Assembly (NCBI GenBank): GCA_013396915.1
Contig: VWZL01000324.1
Location: forward strand, 1 to 64,000
Length of the DNA stretch: 64,000 nucleotides
Direction of reading: 5' to 3'
Origin: Stercorarius parasiticus
Taxonomy: Eukaryota; Chordata; Aves; Charadriiformes; Stercorariidae
Part shown: piece by piece, positions 28,001 to 41,355 of the stretch
How the letters are laid out: each line of letters starts with the position of its first letter
How positions within the stretch are numbered: position 1 is the stretch's first letter
Translations under genes and position numbers: made by a program
The notes under the pieces: model-generated
The model's input: only the letters and a program-made list of their open reading frames with translations
Told to the model about the DNA's origin: nothing
The model's database searches: none

Positions 28001-29074
28001 TGGGAAGGTGGAGGCAGCATGTGCTCAGGACCGGGATGCAGGCTGGGAGTCCCACCCAGGGAAAGCCGACTATGCGGCACTGGCCAGCAGCAAGGTCAAA
28101 GATCCTGGAGACACAGACCATCACTGGCGGTTTGATTTAAATTCGACCGTCTGGGTGACTTCTTAGGCAATTAGCTGTGCCTCGTGGGTAATCCACAGAT
28201 ATATCCCTATAACCCAAAGGGCTGAGATTAAAAACTATACAATGATTTCTTCAGGCTGGAAAACAAAAGCCTGAAGCCATGTGAGTATCTGCAGAGATTG
28301 TATTTCAGGGCACAGATTATGTCAGTAATCATTAATGTGCTACCTTTAGGTATTGCAAGAAAATCTTCCACTGTAGAGAAGAATTAGTGAGGTTAATTTT
28401 TAGTGCTGGGAAATTATCAAGAAAAAAAGAAATCAGCAAATACCTGTAAACACTCCGAGTCTGCAGGTGAGATATCCCAAAACCACCTGTCGGATGAAAA
28501 AAAGCACAGCTATGAGAGAGCTCCACTCAAATTACAGTGTAAAAAATAAAGAATGAGTCTGTGTGACGGACTGTACCCTTTTAGCATTGCCAAACAGCCC
28601 CAGAAAATTAAATTGATTTGACCTGACTATATGATTTGTGCTATTTTCCAAACACATCTTTTTCTTGCTGAGAACATTTTTTCAGGAGTTTGAAATTGCA
28701 ATTATATTAATGTTATGAACCACAAGCCATCACTAGGTTAACCACAGATGTATTACTGTGATAGGCAAAAAAACCAAGTGCACCAGCTTCCAGTGGGTTC
28801 TGCTGTCCCTGGGACTGGTTTGCAGCTGGGATGCTCCCTTCACTGCAGTGGAGTAATGCCAGAGCAGACTTTCACCAGCATCTCCCATTCCTCAGCCTCT
28901 CTGGCTATGAAGGTCCCAACCGATGTAGTAGGGCTCCATGAGGGTGGGTTCATCCCACTGAGCTACAGCTGCAGGAAGACCTCATAGTATGGCAAGCACA
29001 GTCTGAACAATTCCTTAGGAGAGTTTCTTAGCATTGCTTTAGCTTCTTGTGGATTTTTTTTTTTTAAATTCAAA

Positions 29075-29140
29075 GAACAGTTGAGGTTGGAAGGGACCTC
29101 TCTGGAGATTGCCAAGTCCAACTTCCCCTACAAACGGTGT
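29075..29140 (-). mobile_element. Short old CR1 LINE 3' end
   Basis: On the plus strand the segment reads as the reverse complement of a CR1 3' end: GAGGTTGGAAGGGACCTCT followed by a degraded GAGTCCAAC-type box. It is severely 5' truncated and diverged, and the terminal ATTCTGTG repeat is replaced by a T-rich run just to the left (about 29,057-29,066). Only the terminal few dozen bases are recognisable. Confidence 0.6.
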
Positions 29141-29162
29141 GGTCAGACTTTGCTGCCCCTTT

Positions 29163-29271
29163 CTGTTAATATCTGCTTTGAGGTGCTTTGAATTAAATCA
29201 CACAGAAGAAATCTACAAACGCTGTTAAAATCAACCAAAGCTGTTAATTATATCTGCTTTGAGATGCTTTG
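29163..29271. repeat. Imperfect direct repeat pair, about 78 bp apart
   Basis: The words ATCTGCTTTGAGGTGCTTTG (about 29,171-29,190) and ATCTGCTTTGAGATGCTTTG (about 29,251-29,270) differ at one position, and both follow CTGTTAAT. This is a local duplication with a unit of about 78-80 bp whose inner part has diverged. Confidence 0.65.
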
Positions 29272-32200
29272 GGTCACCAACTGAATGTCTCACCCACTGC
29301 AAACAAGTGACAATTCAATAAGCATTTTAGGAACTTGGGATGATCTGAACAACTTTGTCTCGTGCAGGCACGAAGAACATATGTACTCAAAAGGGGGAAG
29401 ACTGGCTTCGCTCATGGAAGAAGGTCATTGAGGCCTGAGGCAAAGATACATCAAAGCATGGGCAGGACATCAAGTCCATGAGCACTGCCATTGACTTCAG
29501 TGGGACTGCTCCCAAGCTGAGGGTGAAACCAGCAGTTAAATGCTTTCCTGGGTTTGTGCAGTATCTTGCACAGATTTTTAAGGAATGATTTCAGAGATGT
29601 GGTTCATTTTTTTAAGCATTAAACAATGCTTCATGCTCTTGCAGGCTAATGTAACAAGACGGGTTCACTTTATACACTAAATTAAAAAATAAATCTGTCC
29701 TAAGTTTTCACCTGAAGTTGACCTTTCCCTTGCTCTCTTTGTGTATAAATTGCAAAGTGGTAGCCTAAGGGAAGGCGCTTGAAGAATTATGGGTTTATAA
29801 ATGGTCTATTTTATATTTTATATAGGTAGGCATTAGCTATAGTCTCCACTTTTAGGCCTGAGGGGAAGGCAATGGTTTCCTGCATCAGGGAGCCGCAGCT
29901 CCCGTCTGCAAGCAGGTACACAAAGCTCCCTTTAACGGGCTTAAAGGAGCGGTGAGATGAAACATGCCCACTGATGGTTAGCAGATCTGTCCCTCAAGAC
30001 TGCTTTTCAACGAACATGGCATTTGTTTACACTCAGCTAAAGCTTTTAGCATTTTTGGGCCTATAAGAGGATTTGGCTGGTAGCCCTGCTGTTGATTGTC
30101 ATATTCCCTAGCTAGAAATGTCAGTTACCGCTTCTCTTTCTTCTTCCGTTCATTAAACTTTTTGTATATTTTCTCTATCGTTCCCAGGAATTAGTGATGA
30201 CATGTGCCATTTGCACATTACTGTAGTTCTTCCAGGGGATGTGAGTGCACACAGAGCTTGCAGCTTTTAACCCACTAGGGATTCGGGGGACCAGGAGCGA
30301 CACAATATCATCTGAATATTATTTGTAGCATCTTGTGTATAGAAAAACCTAGTGAAAAAATAAGAGCTGTTCAGCTGGAACGGAATATGCACACATATCG
30401 CTTTTCTTTCATGACCTACCACTGAGCATTTTCTCTGCAAATGACAAGAAGGCATTTCTGGAAATCTATCACAGTGCAACTAACTGGAAGGATCTTGCAG
30501 CTAAAATTGTTTAACGCACCCTTTTATTACCGTGTGGCACTGTGTCGTCAGCGTGGCCACACAGCTGATTTCTCAGATTTGCCATTGAAGAACTCTCGTG
30601 GGGTTGTTGCTTCATGCTGCATGCCTGAGAAGCTACCACGGGCGTTCTCTGCTTTTTTCCTGTGCTAACGTACAGGGGAGAAATGCTCTCCCACTTTCCT
30701 TAGGAAAGAAGACCTTCACAATATACGCAGTACTCTGCCAAGAAGGAGTGAGGCTCAAGCCCACAGAATTAAAGCTTTGTCATGGTCAGATGATGTAGCC
30801 CAGCTGCTGCTGATTCACGTTTGGTGGTTTCCACCCCAGATCGCTCTGTCCAGCCATTTTTTCTCCCTGGTTCATTCACAAACCCAAAGTTCACGGATAA
30901 CTAGTTACATCAGCAGAACTGAGGAGGCGATAGCCTGGGGGAGGAGGGCAGGAGCAAGCAGTTGGACATCAGTAGCAGTTGACTTAATTTGCCTACCACA
31001 GCTGTCTTTGGCTTGTTGCAAGAGTGTACTGGAGGGGTTTAACTACACTGGTGTCATTTCACACATGTCTACCTAGCTGAAAGTTATGAGTTTGTCCTAT
31101 CTCATGAGCTAAGGTCCCTTTGGTGTCTAGAAAAGAGACAAATACATCCAGAAGGAAGTCATCTGTCTTAGGTGCTTTCAGAGTGGCTCATCTGACTCTG
31201 TCTCCCTGGGGGATGGTGGAAGCACAGATGAGGGCAACCAGGCTATACGGATTGGTCTGGGACACCCAGGGATCCAAGAAAGCTTTCAAGCCATTACCTT
31301 GTCCAGATTTCAGCAACGCTAGTGAATACGCTGCAAGGGGTTCATCTAGGATGTGTCTTCCTCCTTGATATGAATCTTAGACCCCCTTATTCATTTCAAA
31401 CCTGCAGCGGGACAGAAGGAGACTTTCTGCCCATTGTGCTCCCTGACTTGTTTGCCATTCCCATTATAGCCATTAATCCTGTGTTTAGAGTTAAGATGCC
31501 CTATCCCAGGTGGCTAGATTAGACTATGTTTCTAATCTCAGATGGTTAAAATCTAGGGAAAGTAATTGTATTTTTAAAGGATAAATATGGCCGCACTGAC
31601 TTTAAACTAGTTAGCTCAGAGAACTTTCGCAAGTAGCTACAGAGGCATGGAACTCAGCTCAGGCTGTAAAACCTGCCTTTATGAAAAATTTCATCAAATA
31701 CTCAAGCCAGCACTTGATTCAAGCAGGGCTACATCCATGGCAGTAGCCAGTAGCTACTCAAAACCTAAGGCTGTATCACACAAGTTACCTATGTAGTAAT
31801 GAAATGTGCATGATTTTACTCCCTGACAGCCCCAAATGAGACTCCAGATAGCCTTTGACAAAGACTCTGCCCTAGAAAGGCTGTTGCTTATTAAAAGACC
31901 CGCAGTAATCCCAGCTCAATTTGTGGCCAGCGCTTGGCTTTTATGTATGATGAATTAGAAAGTGGGATGGTTCCTCCTCACACTACAGGTTTCATTTTAC
32001 TCTTCTTTGTGAGAAATTCCTTCCTTTCAAACTACAGACCTGGAAAGCTTTTCAAAGCCTGACCTGTTCATGTGATAGTTTGGTAAGTCCTCAAGAACTG
32101 GTGAATTTAAAAAGTGACACTGTTCCCCGCTTTCAATTCCCGAAGCATATCTCAGGGCCACTCAGGTTGTTTCCATTTTGCACCACTTCTGGAATTTCAA

Positions 32201-34152
32201 AGATAAATTATTTGATCTTAGCTGGTAAAGCAATGTAAGTAGATTTCTAATAATTCAACCAGACCAGACGAACATTTTCTATGTCAGCATGAATACTGCA
32301 AAGGGAAAATTCTTCTAACAAAATCTTTGTTGAAAATGTCCTACAGAAACTTGCACAAATTGCAAGTCAGTGCTTACTTTTTTCAAACACACCTGTTTTG
32401 TGTTTTGTTTTTTTTTTTTTCAGTGAAGTAGTCCCTTAAAAAATTTCTATAACTCTTTTTTAATTGCAAACTGTAGTGTGCATGCTAGGCTGTACATCCT
32501 CCTGTTATCCTCTGGACAGTCCAGTGAAATCTCTGCTAGACACTGTATGTAACACAGCACAGCTGCTGGCGGATTTGGTTTCATTAGCCCCTTCCTGCGT
32601 CTCTGTGCTGTTGCTGGGACTCTCAGCTATCCTCCTTCCCTTCTTTTAGTTTACTCTCCCCTCATTTATTCTCAATAGAGTCATATACTCTAAGGTTCAT
32701 CAGCTCCGGTTCCTTTTCTGAAAAGTTTTCAAAAGAACTGGTGCTCTTTAAGCATGCACAGATGAAGGTATCCAGTTTCACAAAAGTATACATAAATTGA
32801 TTGGAAAGAGGGAAGTATCAGGCAATGGCCTCAGGGCCAGCAGGTAGCAGGGCTGCATTTGTAGCTTGCACATCAGCAAATTATTTACACCGCCTGGAAG
32901 TGCAGTGAGAGCATTGATGGAGAGGGAAAAAGCTGCCATAATTTTGGAGCAAGGACACAATTTATGTGAAAATTCAAAAATGAGGGCATATGTTGAAACC
33001 GGCCACATTCTGCTCTCTGAGATGCTCTGCAAAGATATTAAGTTGTACAGGTTTCACGGAGTGCAGTTTGGCTTGCTGTGCATCCTACAGTAAGTTGTTT
33101 GCAGAGATTTGCTACCTTTGGCTAAGGATGTTGTTGCACTTGACCTGTTTAGAATGGAGGCTCTTCAGTGCAGATGGTCTTTCTTCATGATTGTACAGTA
33201 TTAACCCAGTGGAAGTGGGTGGCTTGTCAATGCTATGATAAGAACAGTAATGCTACCGATTTAACAGGAGCTTACAGCTGCCTAGGAATTTTTTCCTTTT
33301 ATATTTCATCTTTCAAGATGGATTAAATTCCTGAAGGAGTGTTTTGTTTTGTTTTGCAGGCATCTATTTGTCCTTTTTCCATTTGTTTGCCAAACACGAT
33401 CTATTAATTTTGAAGTGCACAAAATAATTTTTGATTTTATAACAAATCTTAACATTTTTTTTTTTTTAATAGCTGTAGATTCTAAGTATTTCTTGGATGA
33501 AGACTTGAATTTGGCACACAAATAGTTCCATGGTCTGAAATCTTCCAGCATTTCAACAGCCTGGAAAAAGTCCATTTTCTTTTGTCCAGACTATCACAGT
33601 TAAGTATATGCGGATTTTGTAGAAAGCACAAAGTGATTGTTTTCCTCACTATCTGCCTCTCAATTTTCTCCTGCCTCTGTGCATGCTTGTGTAAGTAACC
33701 TGAGATGAGTGTTCAGTCTCTGAGGCTACAACTATTCTAGTAAATTAAAAAGTGGCAAGGAATTTTCCCAGGCACTGGGCATCAATTGCCTGTACTCCTC
33801 ACTTTTTAAAAAGGTCCCAGGGATGGTTTTGGCTCACGTCAAATAGCACTCTCCCAGACAATACCCAGGCATGGTGTGAGGGTGAGCAAAGGACAGAAAG
33901 TCTTCCCAGTGGGCAACCTGAATGTGGAGACCTTGCTTTGGAGGGCAAGAATGTATGATGTGAACCTAAGTGCCAGTTGCGCTCACTGCCCAAGAGTGGT
34001 TCCAAGCACGTTTAGTTTATTAGTTCAGACACAATTCAAGTTGTATTAATGGACACCTACCTCTTTAATATTTGAAGGACCTATAAAATACCCCTCTCAT
34101 TTCAAAGGAACTGTTAATGGACCCACAGAAACTTTGATGTACCAAGACACTT

Positions 34153-34188
34153 AACAAAGTAAGTAACTGTAACGAAGTAAGTAATTGT
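34153..34188. repeat. 18-bp tandem duplication
   Basis: Two adjacent 18-bp units (34,153-34,170 and 34,171-34,188) of the form AACRAAGTAAGTAAYTGT match at 16 of 18 positions. A slippage-type duplication in non-coding DNA. Confidence 0.8.
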
Positions 34189-36065
34189 CTGACAGTCAGC
34201 AGCATAACTCATACACTTGAGGTCAGCTCCATCCTCATCACATCTCTGGGTTGAAGCCTAAAGTATGTGAGCTTTGAGCTATCTGGCCTCACTGAATTTG
34301 GATCTTCACAGGATGGTCTCTTGTTACATTGTGAAAAGTATCTGAGGAGAAACAAGACAAATTCAGCCCAAATTCAGAAAGGAGGCCCTCTTTAGTTCAA
34401 CCAGTCTCTTTATCTGTACTGAAATATTCCATTTCTGGACAGTTGTACATTACTCTAGATCAAATAGTGCATAGTGTAGAAACAGAAAAAGGCATCAGGT
34501 GATGCCTCGCCACCAGTCTCAGCAGACTGATGGCAGCATCCATGATGTCATCCAAATTAGCATCTTCAAAATTGCACAGCTTAGGGGCAAGGCCCATATA
34601 GATGAAGGCTAACATGGCTGAATCAAAACTGGCAGGTGCCATTCACATCTTAAATGATAAAACTGAAAAGTTAGTACACTTGTCACTAACAAAAAGAGAG
34701 AAAGTTTGTTTTGTTTAATTTTAACCATCTGAAAGCTAGCTCTCTGATTTAACATAGCTTAGGTTTCCTTTGAGAGAGAAACTACGCTAAAGGGAAGTTT
34801 TAGCAGCTCAAAGAATGGTCTTAAAATACAAGGCTTCTGAATGTAGCTTGAGGTGGTTGTACGCTAAGGACCCAACTTTTACATTGCCAGAAGTGAATCC
34901 TACTTTAAATCCTTACATGAGAATTTGGATATCTTTCTGAAAAAAAGAGCTAGATATAATAGGTCTGGAGTTATTCAGTGAAAGCGTTAGGTCTATGTTC
35001 ATATTAGAGGAACTTATCAGTGTCTCTGGGCTTAAAAGCTACTGGTCAGTGGAATTTTGCAAAGAGATGACATGCATTGAATGAAAGAAGACAGACATGT
35101 AAGTAGGGTTACTATACACATAACTCATTTTGCATGCTTGTATCTACCAGAATCCAAAGCCACATTCAGCATCAGTATTTGAAGTGGCACCATTTGGTAC
35201 TGGACAGCCTTTGTGCCAAAGAGCAGAAATGACAATGTTGTTTTGAATGAGAGTCTTGGTTGCCTTCGTTGCTCCTTGTAAAAAGTGTTAGCAGAAACTT
35301 TGCTATAAAACAAAGGGATTCCCGGGTAGATAATTGAGCCTTGATGATCATATATTCACATGAAACTCTGGATGTGGTGACAATTCTATCAGACTTGGTG
35401 TAGCCAAGCACTCTATACAATAACTAAGCAACACCTCTCTGACCAAGAAGTAGACATCTTCTGCCAGGATGGATAAGAAGGGCGTCTGAGAAAGCCGACA
35501 GAATATTAGAAAAGATAAACATTTTTTTACCACCTTTACCATCATTTATCAAAAATGACAAACCTCCAAAAAGTGAACTGCAAACCTTGAGTCCGCAGCA
35601 GTGGAGAAATGAAATCCAGGGAAATAAAATCTGTACAACCTATGGGGAATTATGTTGATCAGGGCCAAAGGCAAAAGGCTGCTGTGAAGGGAGGACAGAC
35701 AGAATACCTGTGTCAAAAAAAAGTAGCTAAGAAAAGAAGAGTCTGCGTGTTCAGACCAGAGGAAGCCCAGAATGTTATTGGCTAATGTGGCATCCTTGTG
35801 AGGACCAGGCTGGTGGCCAGCCTCAGCATCATGCAGCTTGTCTGGTGATGTTCTTCCTTGGTGTGTGCCTGCAACGGTTCCCTTAACACCAGTTATAACA
35901 GGAATGGACTGCGTAGGATGCACAGAGATTGCTGTGAGTACCTATCAGAGTAACAGGATAATCAGTCAATCCTGATTTAGTAACAAATAGCAAATAGCCT
36001 GGGTGTGAAAGAACAGCCCTACCAAAGCTGTATAACTTGATTATAAATAGCTGGGCATATGGACT

Positions 36066-36953
36066 TCTAGTTTGCTGATGACACCGAAATGAGTGGGGAA
36101 GTGGACACTTCGGAAGGGAGAGCCACCCTACAGGAAGACCTGGATAGGCTGGAAGAGTGGGCTAACAAGAACCTTATGAAGTTCAACAAGGACAAATATA
36201 AGGTCTTGCTCCTAGGAAAACATAATCCAGGAGTGCAGCACAGGCTGGGATCTACCCGAATGAGAAGCAGCTCTGTGGAAAGGGACCCGGGGGTCCTGGT
36301 GGACAACAAGCTCAATATGAATGAACAGTGAGCTGCTGCAGCAAAGAAAGCCAACAGGATGCCGGGTTGCATCAACAAGGGCATCACCAGGAGAGATAAG
36401 GAAGTCATTATCCCAGTCTACTCAGCGCTTGTCAGGCCACACCTGGAAAATTGTGTTCAGTTTTGGTCCCCGCTGTACAGAAAAGATGTGGGCAGGCTAG
36501 AGAGGGTCCAGAGAAGGGCCACAAAGATGATCAAAGGACTGGGAAGCCTGCCATATGAGGAAAGGCTGAGAGAACTGGGTTTGTTCAGCCTTAAGAAAAG
36601 AAGGCTTAGGGGAGACCTTATCATCATGTTCCAGTATTTAAAGGGTGGCTACAAAGATGATGGAGACTCCCTTTTTACAAGGAGTCACATGGAAAAGACA
36701 AGGGGTAACAGGTACAAGTTACTCCAGGGGAGATTCCGATTGGACACAAGAGGAAAATTTTCCACAATGAGAACAATCAGCCATTGGAATAGTCTCTCCA
36801 GGGAAGTGGTGGATTCCCAATCACTGGACACTTTTAAGATTCATCTGGACAGGGTGATGGGCCACCTTGTCTAGACCGTGCTTTTGCCAAGAAAGGTTGG
36901 CCCAGATGATCCTTGAGGTCCCTTCCAACCTGGTATTCTATGATTCTATGATA
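36066..36953 (+). mobile_element. CR1 LINE, 5' truncated, nearly open RT C-terminal region
   Basis: The 3' part of a CR1 non-LTR retrotransposon. The element begins just before the RT catalytic box: FADDT is encoded at 36,071-36,085, directly after a TAG codon at the truncation point. The same frame continues through LMKFN to the end of ORF2 at 36,872-36,874. It is interrupted only by one TGA (36,329-36,331), which splits it into open segments of 81 and 171 codons. After the stop come a roughly 80-base 3' UTR and a terminal ATTCTATG repeat (to 36,953), the hallmark of CR1. In a functional element ORF2 supplies endonuclease and RT for target-primed insertion; this copy lacks the endonuclease and most of the RT, so it is dead. 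The single stop suggests a moderately young insertion. Confidence 0.93.
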
Positions 36954-39900
36954 CTTATTAAAGACATTTTACCTCTCCTTCTGCTTTGGATTAAAAACCA
37001 GCAACTTTTTAGAAAAAAAGACCAGCAACTCAGTCAGACGAGTATTTTCTAAGTCCAGAATGCACAACAGCCTCAAAGTGGAAAACACAAAAGTTAATTT
37101 CTGCTTCTCTTCTCCTACCCCTTCCCCTTGAACAATTTGTCATATCTGATTGAGGCTGGCTGATTTTATAGTGCAGATGACAGGTCTAGGCAGGCAGCAC
37201 TGCTTGTACAGTAGGACTAGGAGGGAAGCCCAGGCAAATCTGTGCCAGCTCATGAAGTTAAAACAATTTTGCATATAAAAAGGAAACCATAACTAATTAA
37301 CACCAGGCAGGTGGTCTAGCTGGAAAACTAAAATCCAAACTACGTCACAAGGGAATATGGGACTTGGCAGATGAAACTGTAACTGAAATCATCTCCCAAG
37401 ACCAGCCAAGTGAGAGCAGAGCCAACTACCCTTATGAAAAAATAAGCCTGTGCCAGTCATTTCTGGGAAAAACAAGCCAAGGACAAATGACTGCAGCTCT
37501 CAGAATGAGCATGATAGCATTTAGTCTTCAGGGCTTTGTTTCTAAAAGGGTTTTTTGTTAAATGCCAATCTTATTTGGTCAGATTCACAGTGAGATCAAA
37601 ATCAGCCTTCATGGTGTTTTAAGAAAATCAGCAGGGAAGACGATTGGGGGGGTACCAAATACTAAAACAGAGGAGGGTGTGAAAATTTGTGTTAAATTTA
37701 GGTGGGGCTTGGAGGAAGCAATAGACCCTGCTGAGTTACAAAAGCAAAAGCAGATACCAGCAAAGTACAGAGCTGGCTAAATATCAACTACGGTGTCAGG
37801 GATTGTGGCTATTACCAAAAAGCAGGGGGAGGGGGGAGGTTTTGTTCGGAGGAAAGAAATGGAGAAAGTGAGATTTGTGAGGTGAAAGGCTCTGCTCTTA
37901 TACTGAAAATAAGGACTGATCAAATACAAGTACAGTGTTTTAAAACTTGCCATGAGTAACGTTTGGGCTTTGGGAAACTGGACACCCAGAGCACATTTTC
38001 AATTGGTGGCCCTTAGGGATACAGAAATTATTCCCTCCCCTCAGACTCCTGAAATGTAATCTTATAACATACCTAAATGTGAGAGCAGGCTGATGGGGAC
38101 TTACCCGCACGCTAGAGAAATAGTTGATAGATTTGGATTTTTAAAAGCTTATGAAAGCTTGCAAATGTAACAGTATGTACAAAGCTCCAGCTTCTTCTGC
38201 TGTGGCAGGTAGATTATTCCACTCACCTCACTATACTCATGGTCAGAGTATGTGTAGTTCTCCATATGAAAAAGTTCAGCTGTGCATTTAATGCATACTA
38301 AAAATATACCCTGTAAGGTCAATTGACTGTAGTTTAATGGAGTCCTTTGGCAAGCAATTCCATGAAGAGCTAATTGTAATCAGTGAGCAGGAAAAGTAGC
38401 TCTTTAGCTTTAATCAGCCTCATGGTACCGTTTATACCTACTACTATAAACACTATTATGGTAATTCTACAACAATTCTTCTTCATACTTTACTAAGATT
38501 ATGATTGTTCTCCTTTACACTGCAACGCTCACATGCAGTCACTCACATATGTATAGCATTATACACATGTCTAAACTACAAAGGGCCAATCTCTTAGCGG
38601 GTGAATACTGGTGTAACCTACTGATGCTAGGTAGAGCCCACATACTTGCATGAAATCCCTTCCTTGCAAATATTTTTCAGCCCTATTCAAATATGTACAA
38701 GGCAAGGCATAAAATACTAAGGGATCAGTGTTTGCTTCTAAAGAAAGTTTGGGGCACGGGTCTTCCGGAGTACTTGAAGACCTCCTCATTTCTCCATTGC
38801 CAGCTGACTGGACCTTATCCCAGCCTTCAGCTCCAAATTACGCAGGCCACTCAGGGTAAATGCGGATAGATAAACTTCAGAACTCATCAACGGGGGTTGA
38901 GCTGATCATCTAACCCTTGTTGAAGCAGATTAGGAAAAACTTGCCATGCTTATTGCTGAGGCTGTGTTGGCATAGCAAACATCTGTCAGGGTGAGTAACA
39001 TCTTCTGGCACCACCAGGTTTGCAAGGTAAATGTGTAAATGTGTCTCATGAGAGAAATGTGCCCAATCATAATGAGCTCTTCCCTTAGGGAGACAGAAAG
39101 GAGAAGTGATTTGTCACAAAAGACATAAGAAACTATTTCATCCAGAAAACAGCAGCACAGAGGGGAAAAAAAAGCTAAGATTGGGAGGACATGAAAAGGG
39201 TAAAGTCAGTGCCAGAAGTTGGAGTGGCAGCATAAGAATATATTTTATAGCACGTAATGCATAAGAAGAGCTGTCAAGCTTCTGCACCAAGCTGGGAATA
39301 GACCGTGGAGGAGATAGCATCCATTTCATCAAGACAAAAGGAGAGTTTAATCCCCCTTTCATATCATGTTCTCACTAATTAACTGCTCCCAAGACATTGC
39401 CTTAACTTCTTTTCTTGAGTCCCTCCAAATGTCCTCAGTTTGTAAAAAGCAATTTATTTTTAAAAAAAGAAGAGCAATCTGACAACTGTGCAGTCAGCAT
39501 ATATTTTCTTTCCATGTTCTACTTTAAGCAGAATACTGTCCTTCCAATAGGCAAAATTCCTCTCTCAATGGGAGCTAAACCAGATGAGTACCATTGTTTT
39601 ACAGCTCCATACCATCACTGACCTGCTGCAGGAAACTGTCTACTCAAATCATTTGGGAGTCTTCTACAGCTTGGGCACAGAAGAATGATGGACTAATTTA
39701 TACAGTCATCATAATCTCTATAGATACAATTCTCATTGTCTTGAGTAAAACATATCTGAATCTGTAAGAATCTTTATTGCTTATATTAAAATTATTCTCT
39801 TGGACAATTATCATACCTGTTGACTTGGGCATTCAGTTGAAACCGAGCTATTAAAAAAACACCCTGAGGTGATCTTTGTAAAACTTTTAATTATTGAGTT

Positions 39901-41000
39901 AAATAAAACATCAGTTGCCTTTTAATGAAATATGTCACTGCATTCAGCCTTTCCCTTGCGTTTACCAGGTGTGTTCAAATAGACACTTAGAGACAGCTCT
40001 GTTATTATCATTATTACATTTATAGTGCCAGGTAAGTGCCTGTTGTATTCTAGAGAGAGACAGATAGTAGTCTAAGCATGCTTGGACTATTTAGCAAGGT
40101 AAATGAAAATCACAGGAAAAGAGGCTCTAGGAGAATGGTCTGTGTTTGGCTCCCATAGAGCAAAGCTGACAGTCTGTATTGCAAACAAACATTGTGTGGC
40201 TCCAGAAAAAGCCATGGAGCTTTAATAATGTTAATTAATGTGTTCAGCAAGGGTGACATGGCCAAATCCTTTTCTATGACCAATTTCATAGACGTGCCAG
40301 ACCTGAAACACTCCCAAAGTACAGGAAAGCAATGCCCAGGGCTGGACTATTCCTCTGCCAGGATACAACTGCTGTTCATATGGCACTGAGCCCAGGCACA
40401 CTGTGAATCCCATTATGACTTTGTTGTGCACAAAGTCCAAAGGGAGAGAGTGTCCAAAACGGCTTGGGAATCACATTATGGAACTTCATGTGGTTTGCCC
40501 GGAGGCCTTAGATGCTCCCATCCCTGTTAGGGCATATGCTGGCTGCATACGTTCACAGCCTGGCAGGGGCAGAGGCAGCACTGGAGACAGCCCCTGCTTT
40601 GCAAAGCAATAGTGGTCCTTGGCAGGATGAAGTGCTTCACTGACTTAAAGCCTCTTCTCTGTCTTTAACTAGCAGCATAGTGACAGGGTAACGTCTTCGC
40701 TATCAGAGTGCTGCTGTTTTGTAACCACTTAAAGTTAAAACAAAGGTTTCCCTGTGAGGGAAGAAATATACGCTTAGATGATACATATGCTACTGCTGGA
40801 CTTGACCCAAAGCACACTTTGGGTGAAATCAGAGTCATCCAATTGGCCTCCCTGGGATTTGGATGATGCCAGCTTCGTTCCCTGACCACCAGGCACAGTT
40901 TGTACTGCTCATGCAGATTATATTGTTACCCTTTTCAACTTGATTAGCTATGCCAAAAAAATGGAGGCTTGAAAGTTATTCAAAAAAGCTTGAAAATTAA
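36954..41000. other. Non-coding stretch between CR1 fragments
   Basis: AT-rich, largely single-copy sequence. No frame exceeds about 75 codons with recognisable content, and a short G run lies near 37,646-37,651. No recognised repeat, RNA gene or regulatory site. Confidence 0.65.
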
Positions 41001-41355
41001 GGCTCCAGGGAGACCTTATAGCAGCCTTCCAGTACCTAAAGGGGGCCTACAGGAAAGATGGGGAGGGACTCTTTATCAGGGAGTGTAGTGATAGGACGAG
41101 GGGCAATGGTTTTAAGCTGAAAGAGGGTAGATTTAGATTGGATATCAGGAAAAACTTTGCTGTGTGGGTGGTGAGGCACTGGAACAGGTTGCCCAGAGAA
41201 GCTGTGGATGCCCCATCCCTGGAAGTGTTCAAGGCCAGGCTGGATGGTGCTTTGAGCAACCTGGTCTAGTGGGAGGTATCCCTGCCCATGGCAGCGGGGT
41301 TGGAACTAGATGATCTTGAAGGTCGCTTCTAACCCAAACCATTCTGTGATATTCT
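41001..41355 (+). mobile_element. CR1 LINE, 3' fragment
   Basis: A 355-bp 3' end of CR1. Translation in the element's frame shows the terminal ORF2 region (GRFRLDIRK-type and HWNRLP-type words), followed by the ORF2 stop after the NLV-type ending near 41,268, a short 3' UTR with the GATGATCTTGAAGGTC box, and a decayed ATTCTGTG end. It resembles the minus-strand copies at 45,213 and 56,450 more than the copies at 55,112 and 57,883, so at least two CR1 subfamilies are present in the window. Non-functional. Confidence 0.92.

Larger units (their letters stand above)
18961..29074. other. Non-coding stretch with small repeats and no recognised gene
   Basis: About 10 kb without any continuous coding frame. 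The longest frame (152 codons, 27,622-28,080 minus) lies in a locally GC-rich patch and has no recognisable domain. Small features inside (TTTA-rich tract, A-rich tract, two tandem duplications, one hairpin, two motif-rich patches) are listed separately. No LINE or LTR piece was recognised until 29,075. Confidence 0.65.
29141..36065. other. Non-coding stretch with no recognised gene
   Basis: About 6.9 kb of mostly AT-rich DNA. It contains a 13-base T run ending in CAG (32,408-32,420, resembling a splice acceptor but with no following open exon), a T-rich run near 33,460, and a 60-codon minus-strand frame at 34,460-34,642 described in the findings. No mobile element was recognised. Confidence 0.6.

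Noticed and set aside
32401..32424. Long T run plus CAG resembling a splice acceptor
   Set aside because: No open exon or donor follows; T runs of this kind are common in this DNA.
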